Positions 8,029 to 16,995 of a stretch of 64,000 bases of DNA are shown here, one piece after another. The translations under genes and the position numbers were made by a program. The stretch's first letter is position 1, and each line of letters begins with the position of its first letter. The stretch covers positions 1 to 64,000 of the forward strand of contig JAEYPP010000009.1 of assembly GCA_023410575.1 (NCBI GenBank). The letters are read 5' to 3'. The notes below the pieces were generated by a model. The model worked only from the letters and a program-made list of their open reading frames with translations. It was not told where the DNA came from and did no database searches. The DNA comes from Bacillota bacterium (GTDB taxonomy: Bacteria > Bacillota > Clostridia > Lachnospirales > Lachnospiraceae).

Positions 8029-9036
8029 ATGATTAGAGTTTGGTTTAACCATTGGTTTAGCACAGCTTATAACATAATAAACCTATTAAAAAAAGAAAAC
8101 TTAGAAATAACTGTTATCGGAAGTAATCAACGTGAGCAATCCATAATAAAGAATGTATGTGATGAATGGTATATAGAGCCTGTATTAGATGGTATTAGTT
8201 ATATTGATTTTTGTATTCATTTTTGCCAAGAACGTAAAATTGATGTCTTTATACCTAGAAGAAACTTAGTAGAGATAAGCCAATATATATCTCGCTTTCA
8301 ATCGATTGGTGTCAAAGTAATGGTGGATCGATTTGACTTAATTAAAAATCTGAATCGTAAGGATTATGCATATAATTTATTTAAGGATAACTCAATGATT
8401 CATGTACCAGAATTTGAAGTAGTAAAAAATAAATGTGAGTTTGAGAAAGCCTATGAAAAACTTATCAAGAAGTATTCTGGCGTATGCTTTAAATTAGTAC
8501 AAGATGAGGGTGGAATGAGTTTTCGAAAGATTGATAATTCGGTTCAAGTAACATCCACCTTACTAACTTATCCAAGTACAAAGATGTCTTACGAATCAGT
8601 TATGGATGTTCTTAACACAGAAAGTGATTTTAAAGAGAGAATTATAATGCCATATCTTCCTGGTTATGAGATAAGTGTTGATTGCTTGCGAACAGAAGAT
8701 GGAATGATTGCAGTACCGAGATTTAAGGGTTCTTCAAGGGATGAAAAAGTTGAATTTGATCAAGACATCTTAACGATGTGTTATGAAATACTAGAAAAAG
8801 TTCCATTGGAATTCCCTTGCAATATACAATTTAAGTATCTCAATGATATTCCATATTTTCTTGAAGTTAATACTCGTATGTCAGGAGGGATACAGATGAG
8901 TTGTTTGGCAGCGGGAGTTAATATTCCTGACATTGCATTCAATAAACTATTAGGTATACGAAAACCTTGGAAAGTTAACAAAGAGTCAAAGATAGTATCC
9001 TATATCGAGATTCCAAAGCTGATTGTTAACAAATGA
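8029..9036 (+). CDS. ATP-grasp enzyme of the Ter-associated module
   Basis: A predicted ATP-dependent carboxylate ligase in the cytoplasm. The pre-ATP-grasp Rossmann domain covers about residues 1-100. The ATP-grasp domain follows with the lysine strand VCFKLVQDEGGMSFRK, then GYEISVDCLRTEDG and the metal-binding end FLEVNTRMSGGIQM. The C-terminal SCLAAGVNIPDIAF helix is typical of carbamoyl-phosphate-synthetase-like ATP-grasps. It begins 9 bases after the PRTase-PELOTA gene (GGAG in the gap), forming one operon. The acid and amine it joins cannot be read from the sequence. Confidence 0.88.
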   Translation: MIRVWFNHWFSTAYNIINLLKKENLEITVIGSNQREQSIIKNVCDEWYIEPVLDGISYIDFCIHFCQERKIDVFIPRRNLVEISQYISRFQSIGVKVMVDRFDLIKNLNRKDYAYNLFKDNSMIHVPEFEVVKNKCEFEKAYEKLIKKYSGVCFKLVQDEGGMSFRKIDNSVQVTSTLLTYPSTKMSYESVMDVLNTESDFKERIIMPYLPGYEISVDCLRTEDGMIAVPRFKGSSRDEKVEFDQDILTMCYEILEKVPLEFPCNIQFKYLNDIPYFLEVNTRMSGGIQMSCLAAGVNIPDIAFNKLLGIRKPWKVNKESKIVSYIEIPKLIVNK

Positions 9037-9140
9037 TGTAGGATTCAGTAAAAAGGTGATTAAAATAGGAATCGGATAAGTATAAGATAAATAATTGGAT
9101 CAAAAGTCCATTATTATATAATTAAAAAGGAGGTTGTATT

Positions 9141-9698
9141 ATGGATGCATTAGATAAAGCAGTGAAAAAAGTGAAAGAGGTTGGTAATAGTGTAGTTTCT
9201 ACGGCGGTTGATGTAGGTAACACGATTGGTAATGTTGCAAAGGAACAGACAGAAATAGCAAGTATAAAGTCTAAAAAGAAGGAAATAGCAAAAAAATTAG
9301 AGGTAACATACGCTCAGATTGGTAAAGAATATGTTAGCTCCTTAAAAGATGTGGCCGTTGAATCGAATATGACTGATTTACTAGAAATATTGAATTCACA
9401 ATTAGATGAGTTAGAGCAAGTTGAAGCTCAGCTGAATGAAATAGAGGCTAAGAATCGAGAAGCTAATCTTGCAAAAGAAAGAAAGAAAGCAGAGAGTAAA
9501 TTTGAATCGGAAAAAGAAAAATTAGATAAGGCTCTAGCTATGGAGATTATTACCGAAGAGGAATATAATGAGAAATTATCTGCTGTTCAGAAAAAATTAG
9601 ATAACTACGAGATGATTAAAAAGATTGATTTACAGTATGAGATGCAAATAATTACGAAGGAAGAGCATGACGCAAAGATCAATAGTTTGCTAGGTTAG
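9141..9698 (+). CDS. Coiled-coil protein with two SHOCT-like motifs
   Basis: This 185-residue charged, mostly helical protein lacks a signal peptide or membrane segment. Residues about 40-125 form a likely coiled coil rich in Lys and Glu. The C-terminus holds two tandem SHOCT-like motifs (short helical pairs with an I-T-x-E-E core): LDKALAMEIITEEEYNEKL and LQYEMQIITKEEHDAKINSL. Such motifs usually serve as oligomerisation or docking tails. A strong ribosome binding site (AAGGAGG) precedes the ATG. It lies between the ATP-grasp gene and the aldolase gene, so a role in assembling the Ter machinery is possible, though this is inference. Confidence 0.7.
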   Translation: MDALDKAVKKVKEVGNSVVSTAVDVGNTIGNVAKEQTEIASIKSKKKEIAKKLEVTYAQIGKEYVSSLKDVAVESNMTDLLEILNSQLDELEQVEAQLNEIEAKNREANLAKERKKAESKFESEKEKLDKALAMEIITEEEYNEKLSAVQKKLDNYEMIKKIDLQYEMQIITKEEHDAKINSLLG

Positions 9699-9747
9699 TA
9701 AAAGAAGCCAATTTCTTAATAAGGGTTGGCCTAAATTAATTAATGGA

Positions 9748-9946
9748 AAAGGACTGGAATGGGGCTGTCACACTAAGGGTAGTATGAATAAAGAATGAAG
9801 GGCGATGGTATATTTTCTTCGGCGCGCTACGCTCACAAGCCCCACAAAGTGTGTGTGGGGACTTGTAAGGCACTCCGAAAAATATCATCGCCCTTCATTC
9901 TTTTCTACAATATTCAGCTAGTGCGACAGCCCCAAGTCAGTCCTTT
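9748..9946. repeat. Long-hairpin intergenic element, copy E3 (inverted core, nested arms)
   Basis: Three nested arm pairs are visible: AAAGGACTG (9748-9756) with CAGTCCTTT (9938-9946); GGGGCTGTC (9761-9769) with GACAGCCCC (9925-9933); and AAGAATGAAGGGCGATG (from 9791) with its complement ending near 9902. The inner core (about 9820-9877) is the E2/E4 core on the opposite strand. The left flank (GGGGCTGTCACACT and GTATGAATAAAG) is shared with E4. It lies between convergent genes and fills the 300-base gap 9699-9998, so it probably terminates both. Confidence 0.88.
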
Positions 9947-9998
9947 CTTATGTTTGCATAACGCAAATCCCTTAGTTATTGTATGCCAAACATAAAAA

Positions 9999-10958
9999 TC
10001 ATTTAAAACCATAAATACTATGTAGAAGAATAATCCGCTTAGCCCAATTCGTATGTGTTTTGTATTCGTTCATTCGTTCCGAAGTAATACTTCTTAAAAC
10101 AAGAGTATCCATTGAGCTATTCCAGTTAAGGATAGAACATGCATCTTCATAATCGGTCTTAGAAACAGCTAGAGCTTGATTAACAATTCGAATCTGATTT
10201 GGATGAATCACCGTTTTGCCAACAAAACCATTGAGAAGATCTCGTTCTAATTCTCGTTCTAATCCAGTATCCCAACCATCTCCGTTATAGTATTCCCACA
10301 CAGGACCAGAGACTACATAATCCATACCAAATACAGTTACGATATCAGTTAAAATATTATTTACTGGAGCGATATCATAAATTGTATTATTATTATGACG
10401 GCGTAAACCAAATGAATGACATAAATCATTACCTCCGACACGTATGTTTAATACTAGGTTTTTAATACTATCTAATTTAGCTTTCAACGAATATAGAGTT
10501 TCATAACGTGTTACCAATGGAATCATTGTTGGACTTTCAAAAATTGGCATAATATAAATCGGAGATCTTGCTGTGTCATTTGCATCTTTCACTTCTTTAA
10601 TATAGGTGTCAGCATTACTAAGATCAAATTTTGGTATAATGAATCCAGTTAATATCGATAATGCATCACCTAATTTATCTACTAATTTTGTAATCTGTTG
10701 TGGTTCTCTTACTCGAATGAATATTTTAGGAAGGTAAAACTCCTTCTGTAGTTTTTTTTGTGTTAATACAGTTAAAGAAAGTATAAGCTTTTCTTCAGCA
10801 ACGTCTACTAGATCATCGCGAATCGTATCTTCTAGACAAAGTGCTAAGGAAAATGGGTGTTCAAACTTTTCATCTACTATAGATTGAACAATAGTATCAT
10901 TGCTTGCAGGACTGTACAGAAGTGCACCGATACTATAACTTAAATTAGAATGTTTCAT
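9999..10958 (-). CDS. CitE/HpcH-HpaI-like aldolase of the Ter-associated module
   Basis: This TIM-barrel lyase resembles the citrate lyase beta subunit and is a known member of the Ter-associated biosynthetic set. Visible signatures are ALCLEDTIRDD (the CitE LED motif), LNIRVGGND, GMDYVVSGPVWEYY and GKTVIHPNQIRIVN, where CitE proteins have GK-x2-IHP-x-Q. On the minus strand AGAGGAG lies 6 bases before the ATG at 10958. An upstream ATG at 10997 has no site. It is the only module gene on the minus strand, convergent with the SHOCT gene and divergent from the protease fusion at 11185. It probably makes or breaks a C-C bond in the same metabolite pathway. Confidence 0.82.
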   Translation of the reverse strand: MKHSNLSYSIGALLYSPASNDTIVQSIVDEKFEHPFSLALCLEDTIRDDLVDVAEEKLILSLTVLTQKKLQKEFYLPKIFIRVREPQQITKLVDKLGDALSILTGFIIPKFDLSNADTYIKEVKDANDTARSPIYIMPIFESPTMIPLVTRYETLYSLKAKLDSIKNLVLNIRVGGNDLCHSFGLRRHNNNTIYDIAPVNNILTDIVTVFGMDYVVSGPVWEYYNGDGWDTGLERELERDLLNGFVGKTVIHPNQIRIVNQALAVSKTDYEDACSILNWNSSMDTLVLRSITSERMNEYKTHTNWAKRIILLHSIYGFK

Positions 10959-11184
10959 TTTTTTCTCCTCTAGTAAAATTGTTTCAAGATCTTCCATTTA
11001 TAAATAGATGTGTTTTAGATTTTATCACATGAACAATTATATCATTTTTTGAATAAATAGAATAGTAATTTATTTTAATATATGGTAGAATTAATCGTGT
11101 TTACAAAATTTAGATAAGAACTTGTATAAAAGTACAAAAAAGTTGATAATAAGCTGTAATTATACATATTATAGGGTGGTTGAT

Positions 11185-12804
11185 ATGGAAGGTAAACGGT
11201 TTAATACACGATTAAATATTATGAAGATAACGTCAATATCCTCCTTTGCTCATGTTAAAGGTGGAATTCATCATAACTTGAAAGATGTATATTTTATACG
11301 ATGTATTGGATACAACAATCAATATCTTAATGATATCAAAGCAATGGATTGTATGCTAGTAGAGAATGAAAGCAAAGCCTTAGGAAAGTATATTCGATTG
11401 AGTTACATGCCTAGATTAAATGATTATGATTTAATTAAATACTATACTAAATCATATCAGGACTGGAAGTTAAATAACAAGAAAGATATTAATACAAAGT
11501 TTCTACAAACTGATTCAATGATTAAGCAAATATTTATTGATTCTTTGATAATTATGGAACAATTATTTCGAGAGAATGTAAATAGCTATAATGAATCCAT
11601 TGAAAAGAATTTTATGATTAAATTAATATTTTGGTTGGATACTATCGTTGGAAGCTGGTTAGACACTTGGAGTCAAAAATGTTCATATAAAATTATATAT
11701 CATGGTGAAATCAAACAACATGAATATCTGTTTTTTTATATGCTAACGTTTCTTGGATTTGATGTAATGCTTATGAACCCGTTTGGAGAATTGAATGTTA
11801 ATCCGAAATTATTAGCCTTATCAGATTATCTTGAACTTGATCAAAAAGGAAGTTTGGACGTCCCTGCATTGAGATGTCCTGCGAATGTTTTGACAAATAC
11901 TGAGAATACAAGTGAGCAAAATACAGTATATACGCAAACACAGACATCAGTTTCATCGATTGCTAGTACTAGCCTAAAACACCCAAATAGAGAGTCAAAA
12001 TCAATAACTAATACTTCAACTTCTAATACTAAGACAAGACAAACGAAAGAGCAGAATCAAGCAACGAAACATAATGAAAGCTCTACACAAAATCAAAATC
12101 AAGCAACAAAGCATAATGAAAGATCCTTGCAAAATCAGAGTCAAGCAACGAAACATAATGAAAGAACCACACAAAATCAGAATCAAAATACGCAACAAAA
12201 AGTGAAACAAACACAAAGAAAGAATACGACTCAGGAGCTAAATTTTGAACAGCTTGCTTTGTTGGCATCGTCGGTTGTATTAATTGCAGTTCATGATAAA
12301 AAAGGTGATGTTTTTGCAACTGGTTCTGGCATAGTTATCAATGAAAAGGGTTATATTTTAACTAATCATCATGTGATGAGTGGAGGATCTTACTATTCCA
12401 TAAGATTTGAGGAAGATGAAGAAATCTATCAGACAAATGAAATAATCAAATATAATAATGTACTGGATTTAGCATTGATTCGAATTGATAGAAGATGTAA
12501 GCCACTTCAATTATATCATCACACCAAGGAGCTTGTGCGTGGGCAAAAGGTTGTAGCAATTGGTAGTCCACTAGGATTGTTTAATTCGGTATCGGATGGA
12601 ATTATCTCGGGCTTTCGTAACATTAATAATGTCGATATGATTCAATTTACTGCACCAATATCTCACGGGAGTTCTGGTGGAGCGGTGCTTAATATGTATG
12701 GAGAATTAATTGGAATCAGCACTGCAGGCTTTGATAGTGGTCAAAATATCAATTTAGCAGTTAATTATAAGTGGATTCATAATTATATTAAAGGGTTTAT
12801 ATAA
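11185..12804 (+). CDS. YceG-like domain fused through Q/N-rich repeats to a trypsin-like serine protease
   Basis: A 539-residue predicted cytoplasmic protein with an unusual architecture. Residues about 80-240 resemble the repeating module of the neighbouring YceG protein (IKLIFWLD, then KIIYHGEIKQHEYLFF, FLGFDVMLMNPFGE). A linker follows with three 14-residue repeats (QATKHNER-type, Gln/Asn-rich). From about residue 360 comes an HtrA/trypsin-like domain with His396 (LTNHHV), Asp428 (NVLDLALIRI), Ser497 (HGSSGGAV) and GSPLGLFNSVSDG. There is no PDZ domain, signal peptide or membrane segment. I chose ATG 11185 because AGGGTGG lies 5 bases upstream. The protease target is unknown; neighbouring TerD, YceG or TelA proteins are candidates. 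Confidence 0.85.
   Translation: MEGKRFNTRLNIMKITSISSFAHVKGGIHHNLKDVYFIRCIGYNNQYLNDIKAMDCMLVENESKALGKYIRLSYMPRLNDYDLIKYYTKSYQDWKLNNKKDINTKFLQTDSMIKQIFIDSLIIMEQLFRENVNSYNESIEKNFMIKLIFWLDTIVGSWLDTWSQKCSYKIIYHGEIKQHEYLFFYMLTFLGFDVMLMNPFGELNVNPKLLALSDYLELDQKGSLDVPALRCPANVLTNTENTSEQNTVYTQTQTSVSSIASTSLKHPNRESKSITNTSTSNTKTRQTKEQNQATKHNESSTQNQNQATKHNERSLQNQSQATKHNERTTQNQNQNTQQKVKQTQRKNTTQELNFEQLALLASSVVLIAVHDKKGDVFATGSGIVINEKGYILTNHHVMSGGSYYSIRFEEDEEIYQTNEIIKYNNVLDLALIRIDRRCKPLQLYHHTKELVRGQKVVAIGSPLGLFNSVSDGIISGFRNINNVDMIQFTAPISHGSSGGAVLNMYGELIGISTAGFDSGQNINLAVNYKWIHNYIKGFI
12058..12183 (+). repeat. Three in-frame 42-bp repeats in the protease linker
   Basis: Units at 12058-12099, 12100-12141 and 12142-12183 all start CAAGCAAC and contain CATAATGAAAG. 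They encode 14-residue Q/N-rich linker repeats. Unit number may change by slippage without loss of frame. Confidence 0.95.
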
Positions 12805-12905
12805 AGATTAAAATTCTATTATAGATGCATTTAAAGATAGGAATTAACTTGAATAAATGATATAAATTTGATAAACTATATTTATTTCAGATGGGGAGAA
12901 ACAAA

Positions 12906-13490
12906 ATGGAAAAAAAGAAGTTAAGAATATCATTCAATTCACCAGTTGTTTTAACATTTTCAATTATTTGTCTTATAACACTTATATTGGATCAATTAAC
13001 AAAGGGATGGGCGAATGAACATCTATTTAGCGTATATCGTTCCTCTTTTTTAAGTCCTTTTACCTACATAAGGTTCTTGGGTCATGTAGTCGGACATGCC
13101 GGATGGGAACATTTTATCGGCAATATAACCTTTATATTAGTGATCGGACCTTTACTTGAAGAAAAGTATGGTTCTTCTAATATTTTGTTTGTTATACTAT
13201 CCACAGCAATGGTAACAGGAATTGTTAATTTTATATTTTTCCCACATCAGATGTTATTAGGAGCGAGTGGTGTTGTGTTTGCTTTTATTTTACTATCCTC
13301 CTTTACAAGTATAAGAAATGGGTCAATTCCATTAACATTAATTCTAGTCGCTTTGATATATATTGGGGGGCAAGTATATCAAGGAATTTTTGTTCAGAGT
13401 AATATATCTAATTTAACTCATATTATTGGAGGCTTAATCGGTGCAAGTTTAGGGTATGTTTTAAATAAAGGTAAGATTAAGAAGCAATGA
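12906..13490 (+). CDS. Rhomboid family intramembrane serine protease
   Basis: This 194-residue polytopic membrane protein carries the complete rhomboid signature. TM2 has His64, His69 and Asn73 with the same spacing as the GlpG oxyanion motif. The catalytic serine is Ser121 in GASG, and the catalytic histidine is His172 in THIIGGLIGA. It therefore looks active rather than an iRhom-like pseudoprotease. I chose ATG 12906 because GGGGAG lies 7 bases upstream. It lies between the trypsin fusion and yceG in the same direction, with only a short gap to yceG, so it is probably part of the Ter operon. The substrate is unknown. Confidence 0.9.
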   Translation: MEKKKLRISFNSPVVLTFSIICLITLILDQLTKGWANEHLFSVYRSSFLSPFTYIRFLGHVVGHAGWEHFIGNITFILVIGPLLEEKYGSSNILFVILSTAMVTGIVNFIFFPHQMLLGASGVVFAFILLSSFTSIRNGSIPLTLILVALIYIGGQVYQGIFVQSNISNLTHIIGGLIGASLGYVLNKGKIKKQ

Positions 13491-13507
13491 GGTGAAAAAT
13501 TTAGCCT

Positions 13508-15781
13508 ATGTACGAATTAAAGACACTTCAGAATCTAAATGAATATTTTACGAATTTGAATGATCGACGTGAAAAAGGTGTTTATTTCTATCGATTGAAT
13601 CAATATAATGATTCGATAAAAAGTTTTATGGCTCAGTACTATGATGCTGCTAGATTGTCAGGAGTTGTCATTGAAGGTAAACTTCAGAATCCAGATGAAA
13701 AAAATCTAAACTACTACAGTGAAATAATGGGTATGTCATTCCAGATGAGTGTAGGATTTATAGCAAATGCATTAAAAAAGTGGTTACCTCGAATGGATGA
13801 ATTACAAAGGAATAACATTTCAATTGCAATTTATGATACACTAGATGGAATGCGTAAAGAAGGTAAGAATGATAATATATTAAAGAATGCATATATCAAA
13901 TTTATGTGTTGGATGTATTATCGCTTTGAAAGAATTGCTCATCAGTTGGGCAATAACCAATTACCCAAGATTTTATATGATGGTAATATTACTTATTATG
14001 AATTAAAGATGCTTTCTATTCTAAAAAGCGCTGGCTGCGATATTTTACTATTAGAGTGTCATGGAGATGATGATTATCAAAAACTTGATGCCCAGTCGAA
14101 ACAATCTAAATTATTTGCAGTATCAGGCGGTAGTAACTTTCCACAAGGTTATGGCGTTACCTGGATACGAAAAGATATTGAAAACCAGATGAAAGTGAAT
14201 CGTTTGTATGGAGAATTACCTAAAGTAATGAATTGTACGAATGCTTGGGTAAAGGGCAATATTTTTGAGGATATATTAACAAGCATACAGACGAGAGGAG
14301 ACGATCCTAAGTTGTTCTATAACTGTTACTTTCGGATGTGTGGAGTTGAAGATAAACTGACCTATGTGAATGAATTATATCAATTGCAATTAAAATTGAC
14401 TGAAGCGAAACGGCAAGTTGTTATCGTTGAAAATGAAATCGATATTCCAACGATGGAAGAAATCTCAGAAATTCGACGTGGTAATTATCCTGATGCTGAA
14501 CAAATGCTTTTAGATTTATCACGAAATATACAGTATATTTCCAATAATGAATTACAACGTCTTATGGTTAAGGCCTTTCTTGATGTTATGCTAGAGGAAA
14601 AGAAGAAGGAAGGTAATAATTTAAATAAATTGACAAACAAAGCAGTTTACTTATTATGCTGGTTAAAGCGATATCAAGGTCGTTTATTTACCAATTGGAA
14701 GATGCCGGATATTGCCTGCTTTATCTACCTTGGCGGTACGCAAGATAATAATGAGATATTGTTTATCAAACTTTTATCAAAGTTACCAGTAGATATATTA
14801 ATTCTAGTGCCAAATTTAAATACTCAATGCCAATTACTAGATTCTTTTATTTTTGAAAAGAAGTATTCGAATTCACTTGTGGTTGATAAGTTTCCAACAG
14901 CAACTTCAGATATCCAGATGGGAACAGCTGCCTATCACGCGGAAAGAGAATTAGATACACTTATGTATCAAGACTCTGGAATCTATCGTGAGTATCAGTA
15001 TAGTAAAGGTGTTGCTGTGAATCTTCGTACAATGTATGAAGAAATTGCTCTCTTATGGGACCAAGAATTAAAATACCGGCCTAATTTTAGTACAGTTGGA
15101 GATGTTGTGACTATGCCAGTTATTTATGCTAAGATTAGTGGCGTTAAGAATAATGATATACCAGCATATTGGCAGAGTATAAAGAATTTACTTACAGTCG
15201 ATACCTTAGTGTATAAGAATAGTCCAATATATCAAAATGATGCGGAAAATAAGATAAAGCCTTATGCAACCGAGTTTTATCGCAATGGTATCATTCAAAA
15301 GAATAAAGTGAAAAGCCATTCTGCATATCAGTTTGGATACTTAAGAGAAGAAGTTCAGGATTATATCTTAGATAAGCTACAGCTCTTAATTGAACAAAAA
15401 ACAATTAAGGGTACCTTTGAAAATGGGATGGAATATACGATTATATCAACTATTCTTAATCTAAATAAGGATATTATACGATTGATTCAAAAATTCGATT
15501 TTACAAAGAAGAATCCTAAGGTAGTAGTGATTAACACTACGGAGAAGATTATGTCTTTAGAGGATAGCATTGTAATAGCATTTTTGAATCTGGTAGGGTT
15601 TGACATTATGATGTTTATTCCTACTGGATATCAGAATATAGAAAAGTTCTTTAATTTAAAACTTATGGAAGAGCATCAAATTGGTACGTATGTTTATGAT
15701 TTAGTTGTTCCGAATATTGGTGCTGCAACCATAGAAACTCGTCAATCTTGGCGAAATAAATTATTTAGGAGAGGTAGTTGA
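13508..15781 (+). CDS. yceG: YceG family protein of the Ter stress locus
   Basis: This 757-residue protein matches the Bacillus subtilis YceG family, linked to TerD and TelA genes. No catalytic motif is recognised. I see an internal repeat. A module of a hydrophobic helix, a Lys/Pro-preceded beta strand, a helix with an early Glu, and an LxxxGxDIxxxxP-type end occurs at about residues 128-190, 374-437 and 646-712. A further copy forms the N-terminal domain of the protease fusion at 11185. The segments near residues 24-60 and 500-540 also look related. It overlaps the start region of the next gene, TelA, so translation is likely coupled. Confidence 0.85.
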   Translation: MYELKTLQNLNEYFTNLNDRREKGVYFYRLNQYNDSIKSFMAQYYDAARLSGVVIEGKLQNPDEKNLNYYSEIMGMSFQMSVGFIANALKKWLPRMDELQRNNISIAIYDTLDGMRKEGKNDNILKNAYIKFMCWMYYRFERIAHQLGNNQLPKILYDGNITYYELKMLSILKSAGCDILLLECHGDDDYQKLDAQSKQSKLFAVSGGSNFPQGYGVTWIRKDIENQMKVNRLYGELPKVMNCTNAWVKGNIFEDILTSIQTRGDDPKLFYNCYFRMCGVEDKLTYVNELYQLQLKLTEAKRQVVIVENEIDIPTMEEISEIRRGNYPDAEQMLLDLSRNIQYISNNELQRLMVKAFLDVMLEEKKKEGNNLNKLTNKAVYLLCWLKRYQGRLFTNWKMPDIACFIYLGGTQDNNEILFIKLLSKLPVDILILVPNLNTQCQLLDSFIFEKKYSNSLVVDKFPTATSDIQMGTAAYHAERELDTLMYQDSGIYREYQYSKGVAVNLRTMYEEIALLWDQELKYRPNFSTVGDVVTMPVIYAKISGVKNNDIPAYWQSIKNLLTVDTLVYKNSPIYQNDAENKIKPYATEFYRNGIIQKNKVKSHSAYQFGYLREEVQDYILDKLQLLIEQKTIKGTFENGMEYTIISTILNLNKDIIRLIQKFDFTKKNPKVVVINTTEKIMSLEDSIVIAFLNLVGFDIMMFIPTGYQNIEKFFNLKLMEEHQIGTYVYDLVVPNIGAATIETRQSWRNKLFRRGS

Positions 15782-15783
15782 TT

Positions 15784-16944
15784 ATGGGCTTAGATTTTAC
15801 GAAGACTCAAACGCAACAAACATCACAGCTTACATCAGTTGTAGATAAAACAGAGAGCGGGCAGAATGAGATTGCAGTAGTTGAATCTTATGATATTACC
15901 GCAGATCGTGAAAGCTTGAATGCAAAATTAGTGAATTCACCTGAAGTTGATGCACTTTGTAGTCAGATTGAAGTAGATAATCTAGAGACGATTGTTTCTT
16001 TTGGTGCACCGGCAGCCGAGCAAATTTCTAAGGCTTCTGATGTAGTTTTGAACAGTATGAATATGTCTCAATTGGATGATTCCAGTGAGATGCTAAATGT
16101 TCTTGCAAAAATTATGTCAAAGTTTGATATTGAAGAAATTAAAGAAAATCAAAGTTTATTTCAAAAACTATTTGGTAATATGAGAAAGCAGCTGGATAAG
16201 ATTTTAGCGAAGTACCATACCATGGGGGATGAAGTTGATAAAATCTATGTACAGTTGAAAAAGTATGAAGGAGAGATTAAGAGTTCCAACAAAAAACTTG
16301 ATGAGATGTTTCATGCTAACGTAGATTATTATCATGAGTTGGTTAAATATATTTTAGCTGGTGAACAAGGCTGTAGAGAGTTAGAGGCTTATATTGAACA
16401 AAGAAGAAATGATATGGAAACAAGTGGTGATAATTCCATCCAATTTGAGTTACAAAGTCTGCAACAGGCATTGATGATGCTAGAACAAAGAACACAGGAT
16501 TTACGTACTGCAGAGAATGTAGCAATGCAATCAATTCCGATGATTAAGACGATGGAGTTTAGTAACATGAATCTTGTTCGTAAGATTAATTCAGCATTTA
16601 TTATTACTTTACCTGTATTTAAACAGGCTTTAGCGCAGGCTATTATGCTAAAGAGACAAAAGATTCAGGCAGAGGCAATGTCAGCATTAGATGAAAAGAC
16701 GAATGAGATGTTGATTAAGAATGCACAAAATACCGTTGAACAATCCAAGATGACTGCTAGATTAGCTTCTGGTAGCTCCATAAAGATTGAGACATTGGAG
16801 ACTACTTGGAGAACAATTGTAACCGGTATTGAAGAGACAAAGATGATTCAAGAAGATGCAAGAAGAAAGCGTATTGAAGATCAAGCTAAACTTGAAACTA
16901 TTAAGACCGAGTTTAATAAGATGTATCATGTGCCAGAAAAATAA
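15784..16944 (+). CDS. yceH: Toxic anion resistance protein, TelA/YceH family
   Basis: TelA/KlaA-family proteins are long helical cytoplasmic proteins found with Ter genes and linked to tellurite and other stress resistance. The 386 residues are predicted nearly all helical. Recognisable TelA segments are QLDKILAKYHTMGDEVDKIY, YILAGEQGCRELEAYI, AENVAMQSIPMIKTME and the C-terminal LETTWRTIVTGIEETKMIQE. I chose ATG 15784, 3 bases past the YceG stop, because GGAGAGG lies 9 bases upstream. The order yceG-yceH matches Bacillus, where both belong to the yceCDEFGH general stress operon. Confidence 0.92.
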   Translation: MGLDFTKTQTQQTSQLTSVVDKTESGQNEIAVVESYDITADRESLNAKLVNSPEVDALCSQIEVDNLETIVSFGAPAAEQISKASDVVLNSMNMSQLDDSSEMLNVLAKIMSKFDIEEIKENQSLFQKLFGNMRKQLDKILAKYHTMGDEVDKIYVQLKKYEGEIKSSNKKLDEMFHANVDYYHELVKYILAGEQGCRELEAYIEQRRNDMETSGDNSIQFELQSLQQALMMLEQRTQDLRTAENVAMQSIPMIKTMEFSNMNLVRKINSAFIITLPVFKQALAQAIMLKRQKIQAEAMSALDEKTNEMLIKNAQNTVEQSKMTARLASGSSIKIETLETTWRTIVTGIEETKMIQEDARRKRIEDQAKLETIKTEFNKMYHVPEK

Positions 16945-16995
16945 TCAAAAGTATCATGTAATAGAAAAAATAAAAAATAATGGAGGGAAATGATT

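Noticed and set aside
9795..9995. A 66-residue open frame within the E3 hairpin
   Set aside because: It is made entirely of palindrome arms and has no ribosome binding site, so it is a chance frame in a structured element.
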